Assembly: GCF_021023135.1 (NCBI RefSeq)
Contig: NZ_PGFV01000004.1
Span: 372,001-436,000, forward strand
DNA from: Brevibacterium sp. CCUG 69071
GTDB lineage: Bacteria; Actinomycetota; Actinomycetes; Actinomycetales; Brevibacteriaceae
DNA length: 64,000 nt
Direction of reading: 5' to 3'
The notes beneath the pieces were generated by a model. It was given only the letters and a program-made list of their open reading frames with translations. It had not been told where the DNA came from and did no database searches. The position numbers and the translations under genes are program-made. Positions 37,128 through 45,964 of the stretch are shown here, one piece after another; the first letter of the stretch is position 1, and every line of letters begins with the position of its first letter.

Positions 37128-37853
37128 TCAGGACGCGTTCTCGGGCGAAGTGGGTTCGTCGTCGGGTCCGGATTCGAAGTCGGTCGAGGACCCGGTCGCG
37201 GGGCCGTCTGCGGAAGTCGGCACGACACCTGCGGCCGCCACCAGCTTGGCCCTGCTCAGACGGGAGTAGCCGCCGATGATGAAGATGACGCCCGCGATGA
37301 GAGCGGCGACTCCGGTGAAGCCGAGGATCCACAGGGCGTCGAAGTCGGCGCCGAAGATGAGGATGACTCCGAGCAGCACATGGCAGCCGGCGGAGATGAG
37401 GAAGTCCGAGGGCATCGGGTGGGACTTGAGCTGACGGTAGTTCCAGAGTTCGATGAGCCCGTGCAGCAGCGCCCAGATGCTGATGGCCGCGCGCACCTCG
37501 GCGGGTTCGTCGGCGAGGAGGAGGAAGACGATCGCCGGGATCGTGATGACTGCCTGCCCGTAGACGGCGGTGCGGACGCTCAGCGGCGAGCGCAGCCCCT
37601 GAAAGACCAGAGTCAGCGCGAACAGCACGAGATAGGCGATGGCGAGGTAGTCGACGACGTCGGTGCCCAGGGACAGGAACCGGGGGTCATGGGAGTCACG
37701 GGGCCAGAAGACCGTGGCGAACCCGAAGACGACGCCGAGGATGCCGCGGACGATCATCGGCACGCCGAGGACCTTCGCTTCGAGGATGGTCTGGGGCAAT
37801 GCATCGGCACGCGATGGCGTGGGCTCGGTGCGCGGTTCGTCGGTACTCATCAC
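37128..37853 (-). CDS. Multi-pass membrane protein (DUF308/HdeD-like)
   Basis: 241 residues with about six predicted transmembrane helices between 35 and 200, including GVPMIVRGILGVVFGFATVFW and IISAGCHVLLGVILIFG-type segments, then a polar, acidic C-terminal tail. The repeated pairs of short helices with Gly resemble the HdeD/DUF308 family, but the match is loose. The GTG at 37853 stands six bases after TAAAAT (37860-37865), favouring a leaderless GTG start over the adjacent ATG. It shares an 89-base divergent promoter region with the ArsR-like regulator. Confidence 0.75.
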   Translation of the reverse strand: MMSTDEPRTEPTPSRADALPQTILEAKVLGVPMIVRGILGVVFGFATVFWPRDSHDPRFLSLGTDVVDYLAIAYLVLFALTLVFQGLRSPLSVRTAVYGQAVITIPAIVFLLLADEPAEVRAAISIWALLHGLIELWNYRQLKSHPMPSDFLISAGCHVLLGVILIFGADFDALWILGFTGVAALIAGVIFIIGGYSRLSRAKLVAAAGVVPTSADGPATGSSTDFESGPDDEPTSPENAS

Positions 37854-37908
37854 AGCACCATTTTAGGTGTCTTGTCCGCGTCTGTCCGATCCGGCTCAAT
37901 TCGTTTCT

Positions 37909-37924
37909 TTACGTAATTACGTAA
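37909..37924. promoter_or_regulatory. Doubled palindrome TTACGTAA-TTACGTAA, likely operator
   Basis: Two adjacent copies of the 8-base palindrome TTACGTAA give a perfect 16-base palindrome in an otherwise GC-rich region. It covers the -35 area of the ArsR-like gene (its -10 TATTAT is at 37931-37936) and lies ~45 bases before the -10 of the divergent membrane protein gene, an ideal place for autoregulation. Confidence 0.7.
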
Positions 37925-37942
37925 TTTATGTATTATGTGGCT

Positions 37943-38530
37943 ATGAACTCATCGCAATCAGGAAGCGGCCTCGAGGATCGGCTGGCCGAGCTCGAGCGCA
38001 AGGTCACCGCTCTGGAGTCCGCGTCGACGTCGGGCATGATGCCAGGCACGACGCCGGCAGATCCCGCAGCCCCGGCGGATCCGGCAGTGAACGGCAGCGC
38101 TTCCGGCAACCCGACCGCCGGCGATGACACCTTCTGGGCGCTCAACGGCCTCATCGACCGCCTCGGCGAGGAGGGAGGGGTCACCTACACCGGACACACG
38201 ACTCCCCCGGGCGCCGATGTTCCGGTCTCCTGGCAGGTCGGTCTGGACTCGGCGTCGCTCGGCGACCTCAGCTTCGCCGAGGCGGCCCCGGCCCTGGCCG
38301 CGCTCGGCAATCCCGTCCGTCTCGAACTCCTGCAGGCGATCTACGAGGGCGCGTCCACGGTCGCCGAGCTCGGTCGGGACGAGCGCTTCGGAACCACCGG
38401 GCAGATCTACCACCACGTCAACGCCCTGGCCGGGGCCGGGTGGCTCGAGAACTCGCGGCGCGGGCATTGGCGCGTGCCCGCGCCGAAGATCATCCCGCTG
38501 CTCACCCTCGTCCTCATCGGCACCCACTGA
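37943..38530 (+). CDS. ArsR-like winged-helix transcriptional regulator
   Basis: 195 residues. An N-terminal coiled-coil-like segment (LEDRLAELERKVTALES) and an Ala/Pro linker precede a C-terminal winged helix (PALAALGNPVRLELLQAIYEGASTVAELGRDERFGTTGQIYHHVNALAGAGWLENSRRGHWRVP) of the ArsR/YdfH-like type. No metal-binding cysteines are seen, so it is not a classical metal sensor. The start at 37943 fits a leaderless transcript: TATTAT ends exactly six bases upstream. The doubled palindrome at 37909-37924 is the obvious binding site. It heads an operon with a serine hydrolase and a small membrane protein. Confidence 0.85.
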   Translation: MNSSQSGSGLEDRLAELERKVTALESASTSGMMPGTTPADPAAPADPAVNGSASGNPTAGDDTFWALNGLIDRLGEEGGVTYTGHTTPPGADVPVSWQVGLDSASLGDLSFAEAAPALAALGNPVRLELLQAIYEGASTVAELGRDERFGTTGQIYHHVNALAGAGWLENSRRGHWRVPAPKIIPLLTLVLIGTH

Positions 38531-38581
38531 CCGAGCCCACACCCGCCCAGCGATCCGGCACCCCTCACACCTGGAGGACCC

Positions 38582-39739
38582 ATGAACGCCGCCACCGCAC
38601 CAACGCAGCATCCCAGGCATTCCCCGGCCCCGCCTCGGCGCCGGCTGACCGCGATCCTCACGGCCGCAATCGCCGTCGTGCTGCTCCTGCTCATCACTCC
38701 TCTGCCCCGCGGATTCCAGGGCGAACCCACCGGCGATCCGACGCTGTTGGGTGAGCTCGAGGGGGCGCTCGGCAGCGCGCACTGGCAGCACATCGCCGCT
38801 GCGAGGGTCGATGGCGATCAGGTCACTGTGGCCGGAGCCGGGGCCGATGAGCACACGGAGTTCGAGATCGGATCGATCACGAAGACCTTCACCGCCGCCC
38901 TCTACGCCGATGCGGTCGAGCGCGGCGAACTGAGCGAGGACACCCGACTCGGCGAGGTCTGGCCGAGTCTGCACGGTGACGTCGCCGAGGTGACGCTGTC
39001 CTCGATCGCGATGCAGCGTTCGGGCCTGCCCGCCCAGGAGCCGGCGCTGAGCTTCGGCGACGGCGTGGCGAGCATCATGGCGAACTATCTTCACACCGAC
39101 CCCTACCAAGGGGATGCGAATGACCTGGTCAGCAGCCTGAAAGGCGTCGATGTGGGCGAGCAGAAGCCGGAGTACTCGAACTTCGGGTTCGCGGTCCTCG
39201 GGCAGGCCGTCGCCGAGTCGGCGGGCATGGACTACGGCGAGCTCGTCCGTCAGCGGATCACAGAACCGCTGGGAATGGCAGACACCTCTGTGCCTTCGTC
39301 ACCGGAGGGTCTGTCCCACGGATACACCGCCTCCGGCCTGCCTGCGGGGCCCTGGACGTTGGGCGGTTCGGCACCGGCCGGCGCGATCCGTTCGACCGCG
39401 CATGACCTGAGCCTCTGGCTGCGGGCGACGATGAATGGCACGGCCCCCGGCGCCGAGGCGGTCGAACCTCGCGAGGACTTCGACGAATCCGACCGGATCG
39501 GTTGGGCGTGGATGACCACGACGAACCGGACCCCGGACCTCACCTGGCACAACGGCGGCACCGGCGGATACGCCTCCTACCTCGGCTTCGACCCGAAGTC
39601 CGAGCAGGGCATCATCGTGCTCTCGGACTCGGCGAACTGGGTCGACGGAGCCGCGGATCTCATCTCGACGGATGACGCCTCGCAGTCGTCTGCACAGCCT
39701 TCCGAACAGTCGTCCGAACAGGCAGGAGCCCGACCATGA
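38582..39739 (+). CDS. Beta-lactamase-fold serine hydrolase, membrane-anchored
   Basis: 385 residues. An N-terminal transmembrane anchor or signal (about 22-42) is followed by a class C beta-lactamase/DD-peptidase fold with SITK as the S-x-x-K motif, YSN as the Y-x-N motif and HNGGTGG as the KTG-equivalent. Family members include esterases, D-aminopeptidases and carboxypeptidases; a true beta-lactamase cannot be assumed. GGAGG precedes the ATG. The stop overlaps the next gene (ATGA). Control by the ArsR-like protein encoded just upstream is likely from operon structure. Confidence 0.9.
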   Translation: MNAATAPTQHPRHSPAPPRRRLTAILTAAIAVVLLLLITPLPRGFQGEPTGDPTLLGELEGALGSAHWQHIAAARVDGDQVTVAGAGADEHTEFEIGSITKTFTAALYADAVERGELSEDTRLGEVWPSLHGDVAEVTLSSIAMQRSGLPAQEPALSFGDGVASIMANYLHTDPYQGDANDLVSSLKGVDVGEQKPEYSNFGFAVLGQAVAESAGMDYGELVRQRITEPLGMADTSVPSSPEGLSHGYTASGLPAGPWTLGGSAPAGAIRSTAHDLSLWLRATMNGTAPGAEAVEPREDFDESDRIGWAWMTTTNRTPDLTWHNGGTGGYASYLGFDPKSEQGIIVLSDSANWVDGAADLISTDDASQSSAQPSEQSSEQAGARP

Positions 39740-40113
39740 ATCCCGAACTCGTCCAAACCATCGTCGCCGCCGCCCTCGTCGCCTGGGGAGCCTATACCGC
39801 ACTGCGATCGACCTGGGCGCGGACCCGCTTGGGCATGCTCGGCGGGCTCGCCACCGCGCTGCTGATGATCCTCCTCGTCCGCCTCATCGCGACATTCGGG
39901 GGTTGGACCGACTGGTTCATCTACGTCTGGTTCGCAGTGATCGCCGTCTGCGTGTTCACCACGTACAGGGCGGTCACGGTATGGCCAGACCTGCCGTGGC
40001 GCGCCGAGGACGCGAAGGCCCGACGGTCCGAAGCCTCCGGGCTCGGGTTCTCGGCCGTGCTGGCGCTCGTCGTGGCCGGAGCGCTCGTGCTGCCGGGACT
40101 GCTGCTGGGGTGA
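39736..40113 (+). CDS. Small membrane protein coupled to the serine hydrolase
   Basis: 125 residues with four predicted transmembrane helices (about 5-22, 30-55, 58-80, 100-122) and no soluble domain. The ATG overlaps the stop of the serine hydrolase gene by four bases (ATGA), so the two are co-translated. I do not recognise the family; its tight coupling suggests a partner or localising factor for the hydrolase. Confidence 0.78.
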   Translation: MNPELVQTIVAAALVAWGAYTALRSTWARTRLGMLGGLATALLMILLVRLIATFGGWTDWFIYVWFAVIAVCVFTTYRAVTVWPDLPWRAEDAKARRSEASGLGFSAVLALVVAGALVLPGLLLG

Positions 40114-40146
40114 GGCGAGGCCCCGCGGCGCGAACCGACAGCCCCC

Positions 40147-40653
40147 TCACGATCCTGAGATCGTCAGCGTACCGTCCGCTTCTGACACGGAGTACTCGGC
40201 CAGCGGGTCGGTCGCCGGTCCGGCGAGCACCTCGCCGGTGGTCGTCGAGAACTGCGAGGAGTGGCACGGGCAGGTGATCTTGTCCTCGGTGACCGTGCGG
40301 ACCTGGCACCCCTGGTGGGTGCAGACCGAGGAGAAGGCGTGGAATTCGCCTTCCTGCGGCTGGGTGACGACGTAGGTCTCGTCGATGACGGTCCCTGAAC
40401 CGACTGGCACATCGCCGCTGGGTACGCTCGCATCTGCGGCTGGGGCTCCGCCGCCGTTCTCGCCACTCTCGCCTCCACCACCGTCGGATCCGCACGCCGA
40501 GGTGAGCGCCGCCGAGGAGCCGATGACCGCGACGGTTCCGGCCACGCCCGCCGATCTGATGACGGCGCGCCTGGTCCGAGGCTCGGACGAATGTGATCCT
40601 CGACCGGCGTTCTGATGGTCGCAGGGGTTCTCGTGGTCGGTCGCTGGTCTCAT
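40147..40653 (-). CDS. Rieske [2Fe-2S] lipoprotein, probably Tat-exported
   Basis: 168 residues from ATG 40653, which has GAAAGGGACG upstream. The N-terminus has a twin-arginine-like RTRRAVIRSAGVAG followed by a hydrophobic run and a lipobox-like SSAALTSAC. A Gly/Glu-rich linker leads to the Rieske domain with CTHQGC and CPCHSSQF, the Cys-x-His and Cys-x-x-His cluster ligands. The oxidised cluster would be assembled in the cytoplasm and exported folded. It is too small to be the cytochrome bc1 subunit and stands alone, so its electron partner is unknown. Confidence 0.9.
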   Translation of the reverse strand: MRPATDHENPCDHQNAGRGSHSSEPRTRRAVIRSAGVAGTVAVIGSSAALTSACGSDGGGGESGENGGGAPAADASVPSGDVPVGSGTVIDETYVVTQPQEGEFHAFSSVCTHQGCQVRTVTEDKITCPCHSSQFSTTTGEVLAGPATDPLAEYSVSEADGTLTISGS

Positions 40654-40758
40654 GAGGTTCGTCCCTTTCTCGGCATTCGCCGGATCCGCTCGCTCATGCT
40701 GACTCAAGCGTACAATCACTGCCGTTCCCCCAGCCCACCGATGAGAGACGGAGAGTCC

Positions 40759-42033
40759 ATGCCCGAACGCAAGGCCACCGAGGCATCAGGGACCAATGAG
40801 GCATCAGGGACCAATGAGGCACTTGGAACCGACGGGGCGCCGGCGGCCGAGAGCACCACTCGGGCCCCGGGGACGGGACTGAGCCTGGCCGCCTCGGCGT
40901 ATGTCTTCGCCGTCGTCATGATGGGCACGACCCTGCCGACCCCGCTCTACCCGCAGTACGAGACCGAGTTCGGGTTCGGCAACACACAGACGACGGTGCT
41001 CTTCGCGATCTATGCCGGCGGCGTCATCGCCTCCCTCGTGCTCTTCGGTCGTTTCTCCGAGGCCCTCGGCCGCCGCCCCATGCTCGCAGCCGGCGTGATC
41101 CTCTCGATCGCCTCGGCGGTGCTGTTCATGGTCGGCACGAACATGGGACTGCTCTATACCGGACGCATCCTCTCGGGCCTGGCGGCCGGAATCTTCACCG
41201 CCACGGGCACGGTGTCGGTGATGGAGAACGCGCCGCCGGGGAGCAGCCGCCTGGCCGCATCGGTCGCCACGGCGGCGAACATGGGAGGACTCGGACTCGG
41301 CATCCTCATGTCCGGTCTGGTGGCACATTTCCTGCCCGGCCCGCTGTTCACTCCGTTCCTCGTCAACGCGATCATGCTCGTCATCGCCGGATTCGCGCTG
41401 CTCATCGTCCGCGATCGCGTCCGACCGAACCCGGGACTGCTGCGCCTCCAGCTTCCGGGAGTCCCACCGACGTCGCGGCGGATCTTCCTGGCCGCAGCAC
41501 CAGGTGCCATCACCGGCTTCACCGTGTGCGGACTGTATTCGGCGATCGCCCCGAACTTCATGGGCCAGACTCTCCACATCGAGTCCCCTGCGGTCATCGG
41601 CACCGTGGTCTTCCTGCTCTTCGGCTCCTCCGCGGCGGGTCAGATGATCTTCCGCAACCTCGCCGATCGCACTCTCGTCCTGTTCGGGTCGATCGCGATC
41701 ATCGTGAGCATGGCCGCGCTGATCCTCGCCCTCGAGGTGAGCTCCCTGGGCATCCTCATCGCCTCCTCGGTGCTCGCCGGTCTCGCTCAGGGACTGCTGT
41801 TCATGACAGGGATGCGGGCGATCGCCGCTGCCACCGAGCCGCAGCGGCGCACCGAGGCGACCACTTCGTATTTCGTCGTCGCCTATTTCGCCATGTCCCT
41901 GCCGGCGATCGGTGCGGGTCTGCTCGCCGCCTCGGCGGGCTTGGCCGGATCGACGACGATCTTCGCCATCGGGGTCGCGGCGGTGTCGGCCTTGGGACTG
42001 CTCGGACTCCGCAGGTTCGGCGCGCGGGCTTAG
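40759..42033 (+). CDS. MFS efflux-type transporter
   Basis: 424 residues with 12 predicted transmembrane helices and the loop 2-3 motif [13 protein letters not shown]. Motif C-like [24 protein letters not shown] sequence after helix 4 suggests export. The ATG at 40759 has ACGGAGAG upstream. The N-terminal tail contains an in-frame 18-bp tandem repeat (40780-40797, 40798-40815, degenerate third to 40833) encoding EASGTN. The substrate is unknown. It is divergent from the Rieske lipoprotein and precedes recQ. Confidence 0.9.
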   Translation: MPERKATEASGTNEASGTNEALGTDGAPAAESTTRAPGTGLSLAASAYVFAVVMMGTTLPTPLYPQYETEFGFGNTQTTVLFAIYAGGVIASLVLFGRFSEALGRRPMLAAGVILSIASAVLFMVGTNMGLLYTGRILSGLAAGIFTATGTVSVMENAPPGSSRLAASVATAANMGGLGLGILMSGLVAHFLPGPLFTPFLVNAIMLVIAGFALLIVRDRVRPNPGLLRLQLPGVPPTSRRIFLAAAPGAITGFTVCGLYSAIAPNFMGQTLHIESPAVIGTVVFLLFGSSAAGQMIFRNLADRTLVLFGSIAIIVSMAALILALEVSSLGILIASSVLAGLAQGLLFMTGMRAIAAATEPQRRTEATTSYFVVAYFAMSLPAIGAGLLAASAGLAGSTTIFAIGVAAVSALGLLGLRRFGARA

Positions 42034-42086
42034 GCGCTGCCCCCTCACGCCATACCGCGTCATGGGCGTCCATTAGGCTGGGGATC

Positions 42087-43919
42087 ATGACCTCCGCCGC
42101 CACGACCTCGCCGCTCGACGTCCTCCACGATGTCTTCGGCTATGAGGAGTTCCGGGGCACGCAGGCCGCGGTCGTCGATCAGGTCGTCGGCGGCGGCGAT
42201 GCGGTCGTGCTCATGCCCACCGGCGGCGGAAAATCCCTGTGCTATCAGATCCCGAGTCTCGTGCGAGCGGGCACCGGCATCGTCATCTCCCCGCTCATCG
42301 CACTCATGGCCGATCAGGTCGCAGCTTTGGACAACCTCGGCGTGCGGGCCGCCTATCTCAACTCCTCCCTCGACTTCGAGGAGGCGCAGAACGTCGAGAA
42401 CGCCCTGCTTGCCGGTGAACTCGACCTGCTCTATCTCGCACCCGAGCGCCTCGTCCTGCCGCGAACCATGCAGCTGCTCGAACGGGCGCAGGTCGCCCTG
42501 TTCGCCATCGATGAGGCCCATTGTGTGTCCCAATGGGGACATGATTTCCGCAGCGACTACCTCGGCCTCGGGGTGCTGGCCGAACGCTTCCCGACCGTTC
42601 CCCGCATCGCCCTGACCGCCACGGCCACCCCGGCCACCCACGCGGAGCTGACCGAACGTCTCCACCTGGAGAACGCCGAGCACTTCGTCGCGAGCTTCGA
42701 CCGTCCCAACATCACCTATCGGATCGAACCGAAGGCCTCTGCCCGCTCCCAGCTGATGAGCTTCATCAGCACCGAACATCCCGGCGACTCCGGGATCGTC
42801 TACTGCCTGTCCCGCCGTGGGGTCGACCAGCTCGCCGAGGCGCTCGCGGCCAGAGGCGTCACCGCCCTGCCCTACCATGCGGGCCTGCCTTCCGAAGTGC
42901 GCGCCGAGAACCAGGCGAGATTCCTCCGCGAGGACGGCATCGTCATGGTCGCGACGATCGCCTTCGGCATGGGCATCGACAAACCCGACGTCCGCTTCGT
43001 CGCCCACCTCGACCTGCCGCGGTCCGTCGAAGGCTACTACCAGGAGACCGGCCGCGCCGGCCGTGACGGACTGCCCGCGGATGCGTGGATGGTCTACGGC
43101 CTCGGCGATGTCGTCTCCCAACGCCGACTCATCGAATCCGGTGAGGGCGATCTGGCCTTCCGCCGCCGGGCGATGAGCCACCTCGATTCGATGCTCGCCC
43201 TGTGCGAGACCGTCGACTGCCGACGCGTCCAGCTGCTGCGCTACTTCGACGAGGAATCCGAACCCTGCGGCAACTGCGACACCTGCATCACACCACCTGT
43301 GACCTGGGACGCGACCGTGGCCGTGCAGAAGCTGCTGTCGGCCGTCATCCGACTCGACCGGGAACGCGGACAGCGCTTCGGCTCCGGTCAGGTCATCGAT
43401 GTGCTGCGCGGCAACGACAATGAGCGCTCCCGTTCCGCCGACCATGCGAGCCTGAGCGTTTGGGGCGTGGGATCCGACCTGTCCGAGGCCGAGTGGAAGA
43501 CCGTCATCCGCCAGGTCCTCGCCCGCGGACTGCTCGAATCCCACGGTGACTACGGAGTCCTCGTCGTCGGCGAGGAGGCCGGGCCGGTGCTGCGCGGCGA
43601 GACCGAGATCTCGCTGCGCGTGGATCCGAAGAGAACCGGGAGCAAGAAGACCGGAGCCAAGCGCCGAGGCGGCTCTGAGGTCGCGCTCGACCCTGCCGAG
43701 GCGTCCCTGTTCGAGGCCCTGCGGGCCTGGCGCGGCGAGCAGGCGAAGGAGCAGGGAGTCCCCGCCTATGTGGTCTTCCCCGATGCCACCCTGTACGGAA
43801 TCGTCGAGGCCAAGCCGTCGACGATCGACGAGCTCGGTCAGATCAGCGGGGTGGGCCTGAAGAAGCTCGACCGCTACGGTCCGGCCGTTCTCGAGGTCAT
43901 CGGCGCCGAGGCGGGCTGA
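42087..43919 (+). CDS. recQ: ATP-dependent DNA helicase RecQ
   Basis: 610 residues, the usual length for bacterial RecQ. Superfamily 2 motifs: [12 protein letters not shown] (Walker A), [18 protein letters not shown] (DEAH plus aromatic-rich loop), TATATP, and the C-terminal helicase signature [10 protein letters not shown] zinc-binding segment with CGNCDTC and a C-terminal HRDC-type region ([18 protein letters not shown]) complete the plan. It unwinds DNA 3'-5' in recombination repair. TAGGCT lies seven bases before the ATG, a leaderless start. The stop overlaps the AraC-family ATG. Confidence 0.96.
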   Translation: MTSAATTSPLDVLHDVFGYEEFRGTQAAVVDQVVGGGDAVVLMPTGGGKSLCYQIPSLVRAGTGIVISPLIALMADQVAALDNLGVRAAYLNSSLDFEEAQNVENALLAGELDLLYLAPERLVLPRTMQLLERAQVALFAIDEAHCVSQWGHDFRSDYLGLGVLAERFPTVPRIALTATATPATHAELTERLHLENAEHFVASFDRPNITYRIEPKASARSQLMSFISTEHPGDSGIVYCLSRRGVDQLAEALAARGVTALPYHAGLPSEVRAENQARFLREDGIVMVATIAFGMGIDKPDVRFVAHLDLPRSVEGYYQETGRAGRDGLPADAWMVYGLGDVVSQRRLIESGEGDLAFRRRAMSHLDSMLALCETVDCRRVQLLRYFDEESEPCGNCDTCITPPVTWDATVAVQKLLSAVIRLDRERGQRFGSGQVIDVLRGNDNERSRSADHASLSVWGVGSDLSEAEWKTVIRQVLARGLLESHGDYGVLVVGEEAGPVLRGETEISLRVDPKRTGSKKTGAKRRGGSEVALDPAEASLFEALRAWRGEQAKEQGVPAYVVFPDATLYGIVEAKPSTIDELGQISGVGLKKLDRYGPAVLEVIGAEAG

Positions 43920-44728
43920 TGGGCAGGCCGCTCGTCGGGCGCACCTATCCGCTGCCGCCCGATGCCGACGGCGCCTTCCGCATCATCTCCGAAACCCACT
44001 TCGTCCCGGAGCCGACACGGTGGAAGCCCCACCGGCATCCCGCTCACGAACTCGTCTGGGTCCGCCGGGGCACGATGACCGCGCGGATCGACGATCGCGT
44101 GTTTACGATCACCGAAGGCTACGGTTTGTGGGTGCCCGCGGGAGTCTCCCATTCGGGCAGACTGACGGCGGGGATCGAACTCCACAACGCCTTCTTCTCG
44201 ACCGAGAACGCTCCGGAGACCTTCGACTCCGCGACCTTTGCCTCGGCGACCGCGGTCGCCATGGTGCCGATGCTCCAGGCCCTGCTCGTCCACCTCAGTC
44301 GCGAGGACCTCGGCGACGAACAGCGGACCCGCGCCGAGGCGGTGGTCTTCGACGTCCTCGAACCCACCGAGCAGCAGCTCGCCGTGCGACTGCCCGAGAC
44401 CGGGCACGTGAGGACCATCGCCCAGACCCTCCTCGACGACCCTGGCGACGAACGGTCGATCGAGGATTGGGCTCGTCAGCTGGGCGTGAGCGTGCGGACT
44501 GTCAGCAGGGCCTTCCGAGCCGCCACCGGACTGTCGTTCCAGCAGTGGCGAACGCAGGTGAGGATCCATCACGCCCTCGAGCTGTTGGGCGCGGGATGCA
44601 GCGTCAACGAGGCCTCCGAACGCCTCGGCTATGCCCGCCCCAGCTCGTTCATCGACGTCTTCAAACGCGTCATGGGATCGACACCGGGGACCTTCATGGG
44701 ATCGACGACGCAGGCGCCCCAAGGGTAG
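43919..44728 (+). CDS. AraC-family transcriptional regulator
   Basis: 269 residues. An N-terminal cupin domain (HRHPAHELVWVRRGTMTARI ... YGLWVPAGVSHSG) would bind a small ligand or metal, and the C-terminal double helix-turn-helix (IEDWARQLGVSVRTVSRAFRAATGLSFQQWRTQVRIHHALELLGAG ... EASERLGYARPSSFIDVFKRVMGSTPGTF) binds DNA. The ATG overlaps the recQ stop by one base. It lies ~190 bases before an iron-siderophore uptake operon, and regulators of this plan often control siderophore transport, so that operon is the best candidate target. Confidence 0.92.
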   Translation: MGRPLVGRTYPLPPDADGAFRIISETHFVPEPTRWKPHRHPAHELVWVRRGTMTARIDDRVFTITEGYGLWVPAGVSHSGRLTAGIELHNAFFSTENAPETFDSATFASATAVAMVPMLQALLVHLSREDLGDEQRTRAEAVVFDVLEPTEQQLAVRLPETGHVRTIAQTLLDDPGDERSIEDWARQLGVSVRTVSRAFRAATGLSFQQWRTQVRIHHALELLGAGCSVNEASERLGYARPSSFIDVFKRVMGSTPGTFMGSTTQAPQG

Positions 44729-44847
44729 ATGCCGGGGGCAGTCACGGGCCCTGATCGGGACGCTCCCTCCGCCCCGAAGGACCTGCCCTCGCCTGTCCGA
44801 TTTCGCGTATTGATGGTCCATTTATCCTCATTGCAGACAGTTCGGAC

Positions 44848-44866
44848 TGAGCTTAGACTCACCTAA
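44848..44866 (+). promoter_or_regulatory. IdeR/DtxR-type iron box
   Basis: TGAGCTTAGACTCACCTAA agrees at 15 of 19 positions with the actinobacterial iron box TTAGGTTAGGCTAACCTAA, as I recall it. It sits ~50 bases upstream of the siderophore-binding protein gene, so that operon is expected to be repressed by Fe(II)-bound IdeR/DtxR. Confidence 0.75.
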
Positions 44867-44914
44867 TGTCATCGCCGGGCACTCGGCCGGGCAGCATCGA
44901 AATGAGGACTGAAC

Positions 44915-45964
44915 TTGAGACATCTGCGTCGGCTCACGGGACTGGGAATCGGCACCCTCGCACTGGCACTCACCGCCGGCTGCGGCACCACCTCGGTGGG
45001 TGAGGCCGACAGCGTCGACTCCGCACCGGCGTCCGAGAGCTGTGCCGAGGACACCACGGAGACCTCGACCGGTCCCGTCGAGCTCGAGGACGGGGTCGGC
45101 CGCACCGTCAAGCTCGACAAACCTGCAGAACGCGTCGCCATTCTCGAATGGCAGGAGGTCGAAGACGCCCTGTCGCTGTGCGTGACCCCGGTGGCCGTGG
45201 CCGATCCGGAAGGCTATTCGACCTGGGTGTCGGCGGAGAAGCTGCCCGAAGGCGTGGCCGATATCGGCACCCGCGAGGAACCCGACCTCGACGCCCTCTA
45301 TGCCGAAGACCCCGACCTCATCATCATCGAAGGCTTCAGCAAGGACGAGGAAATCCTCGACCAGCTCGAGAAGCAGGACGTGCCCGTCGTCATCGCCCGC
45401 GGCAACGACCCCGAGGATCCCATCGGCAACGTCAAGAGCGTCTTCTCACTCGTCGCCGAGGCGACCGGCCGCACCGAACGCGCCGATCAGGTGCTCACCG
45501 AATTCGACGAGCACCTCGCCGAGCGCAAGGCCGATGTCGCGAAGGTCGACCTGCCCACCAAGGACTTCGTGTTCTTCGACGGCTGGGTCGAGGGCGGCAA
45601 CCTCACCCTGCGCCCCTACACCGAAGGCGCCCTGTTCACCCAGCTCGGCGAAGAGCTGGGAATGACTCCGGCCTGGGACGAGAAGGTCAACAAGTCTCAC
45701 GGCACGGGCGGTCTCGACGCCGACTACGGACTCGCACAGACCGATGTCGAAGGGCTGACCGGCGTCGGCGACGCGAACCTCTTCTACGCCAACGGCTCGG
45801 AATCCGGGTACGGCGAGGAGCTGGAGAAGAGCGGCATCTGGAAGAACCTGCCCGCGGTCAAGGACGGACGCGCCTACGAGTTCCCGGTCGTCTGGGGCGC
45901 CGGCGGTCCGCGCTCGACCCAGCAGGCCGTCGACGCCTACGCCGATCTCCTGACAGGAGAGTGA
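44915..45964 (+). CDS. Iron-siderophore ABC transporter substrate-binding lipoprotein
   Basis: 349 residues starting at TTG 44915, preceded by GAGGA. The signal peptide ends in a lipobox (LALTAGC, Cys near residue 23). The mature part is a FepB/FhuD-type binding protein with DGVGRTVKLDKPAERVAILEWQEVEDA and the IDxR-like DPDLIIIEGF segment. It captures ferric siderophore outside the cell. The stop overlaps the permease GTG (GTGA). An iron box lies upstream. Confidence 0.93.
   Translation: MRHLRRLTGLGIGTLALALTAGCGTTSVGEADSVDSAPASESCAEDTTETSTGPVELEDGVGRTVKLDKPAERVAILEWQEVEDALSLCVTPVAVADPEGYSTWVSAEKLPEGVADIGTREEPDLDALYAEDPDLIIIEGFSKDEEILDQLEKQDVPVVIARGNDPEDPIGNVKSVFSLVAEATGRTERADQVLTEFDEHLAERKADVAKVDLPTKDFVFFDGWVEGGNLTLRPYTEGALFTQLGEELGMTPAWDEKVNKSHGTGGLDADYGLAQTDVEGLTGVGDANLFYANGSESGYGEELEKSGIWKNLPAVKDGRAYEFPVVWGAGGPRSTQQAVDAYADLLTGE

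Noticed and set aside
38582..39739. Calling the serine hydrolase a beta-lactamase resistance gene
   Set aside because: S-x-x-K, Y-x-N and H-x-G motifs define the fold only; most relatives are esterases or peptidases.
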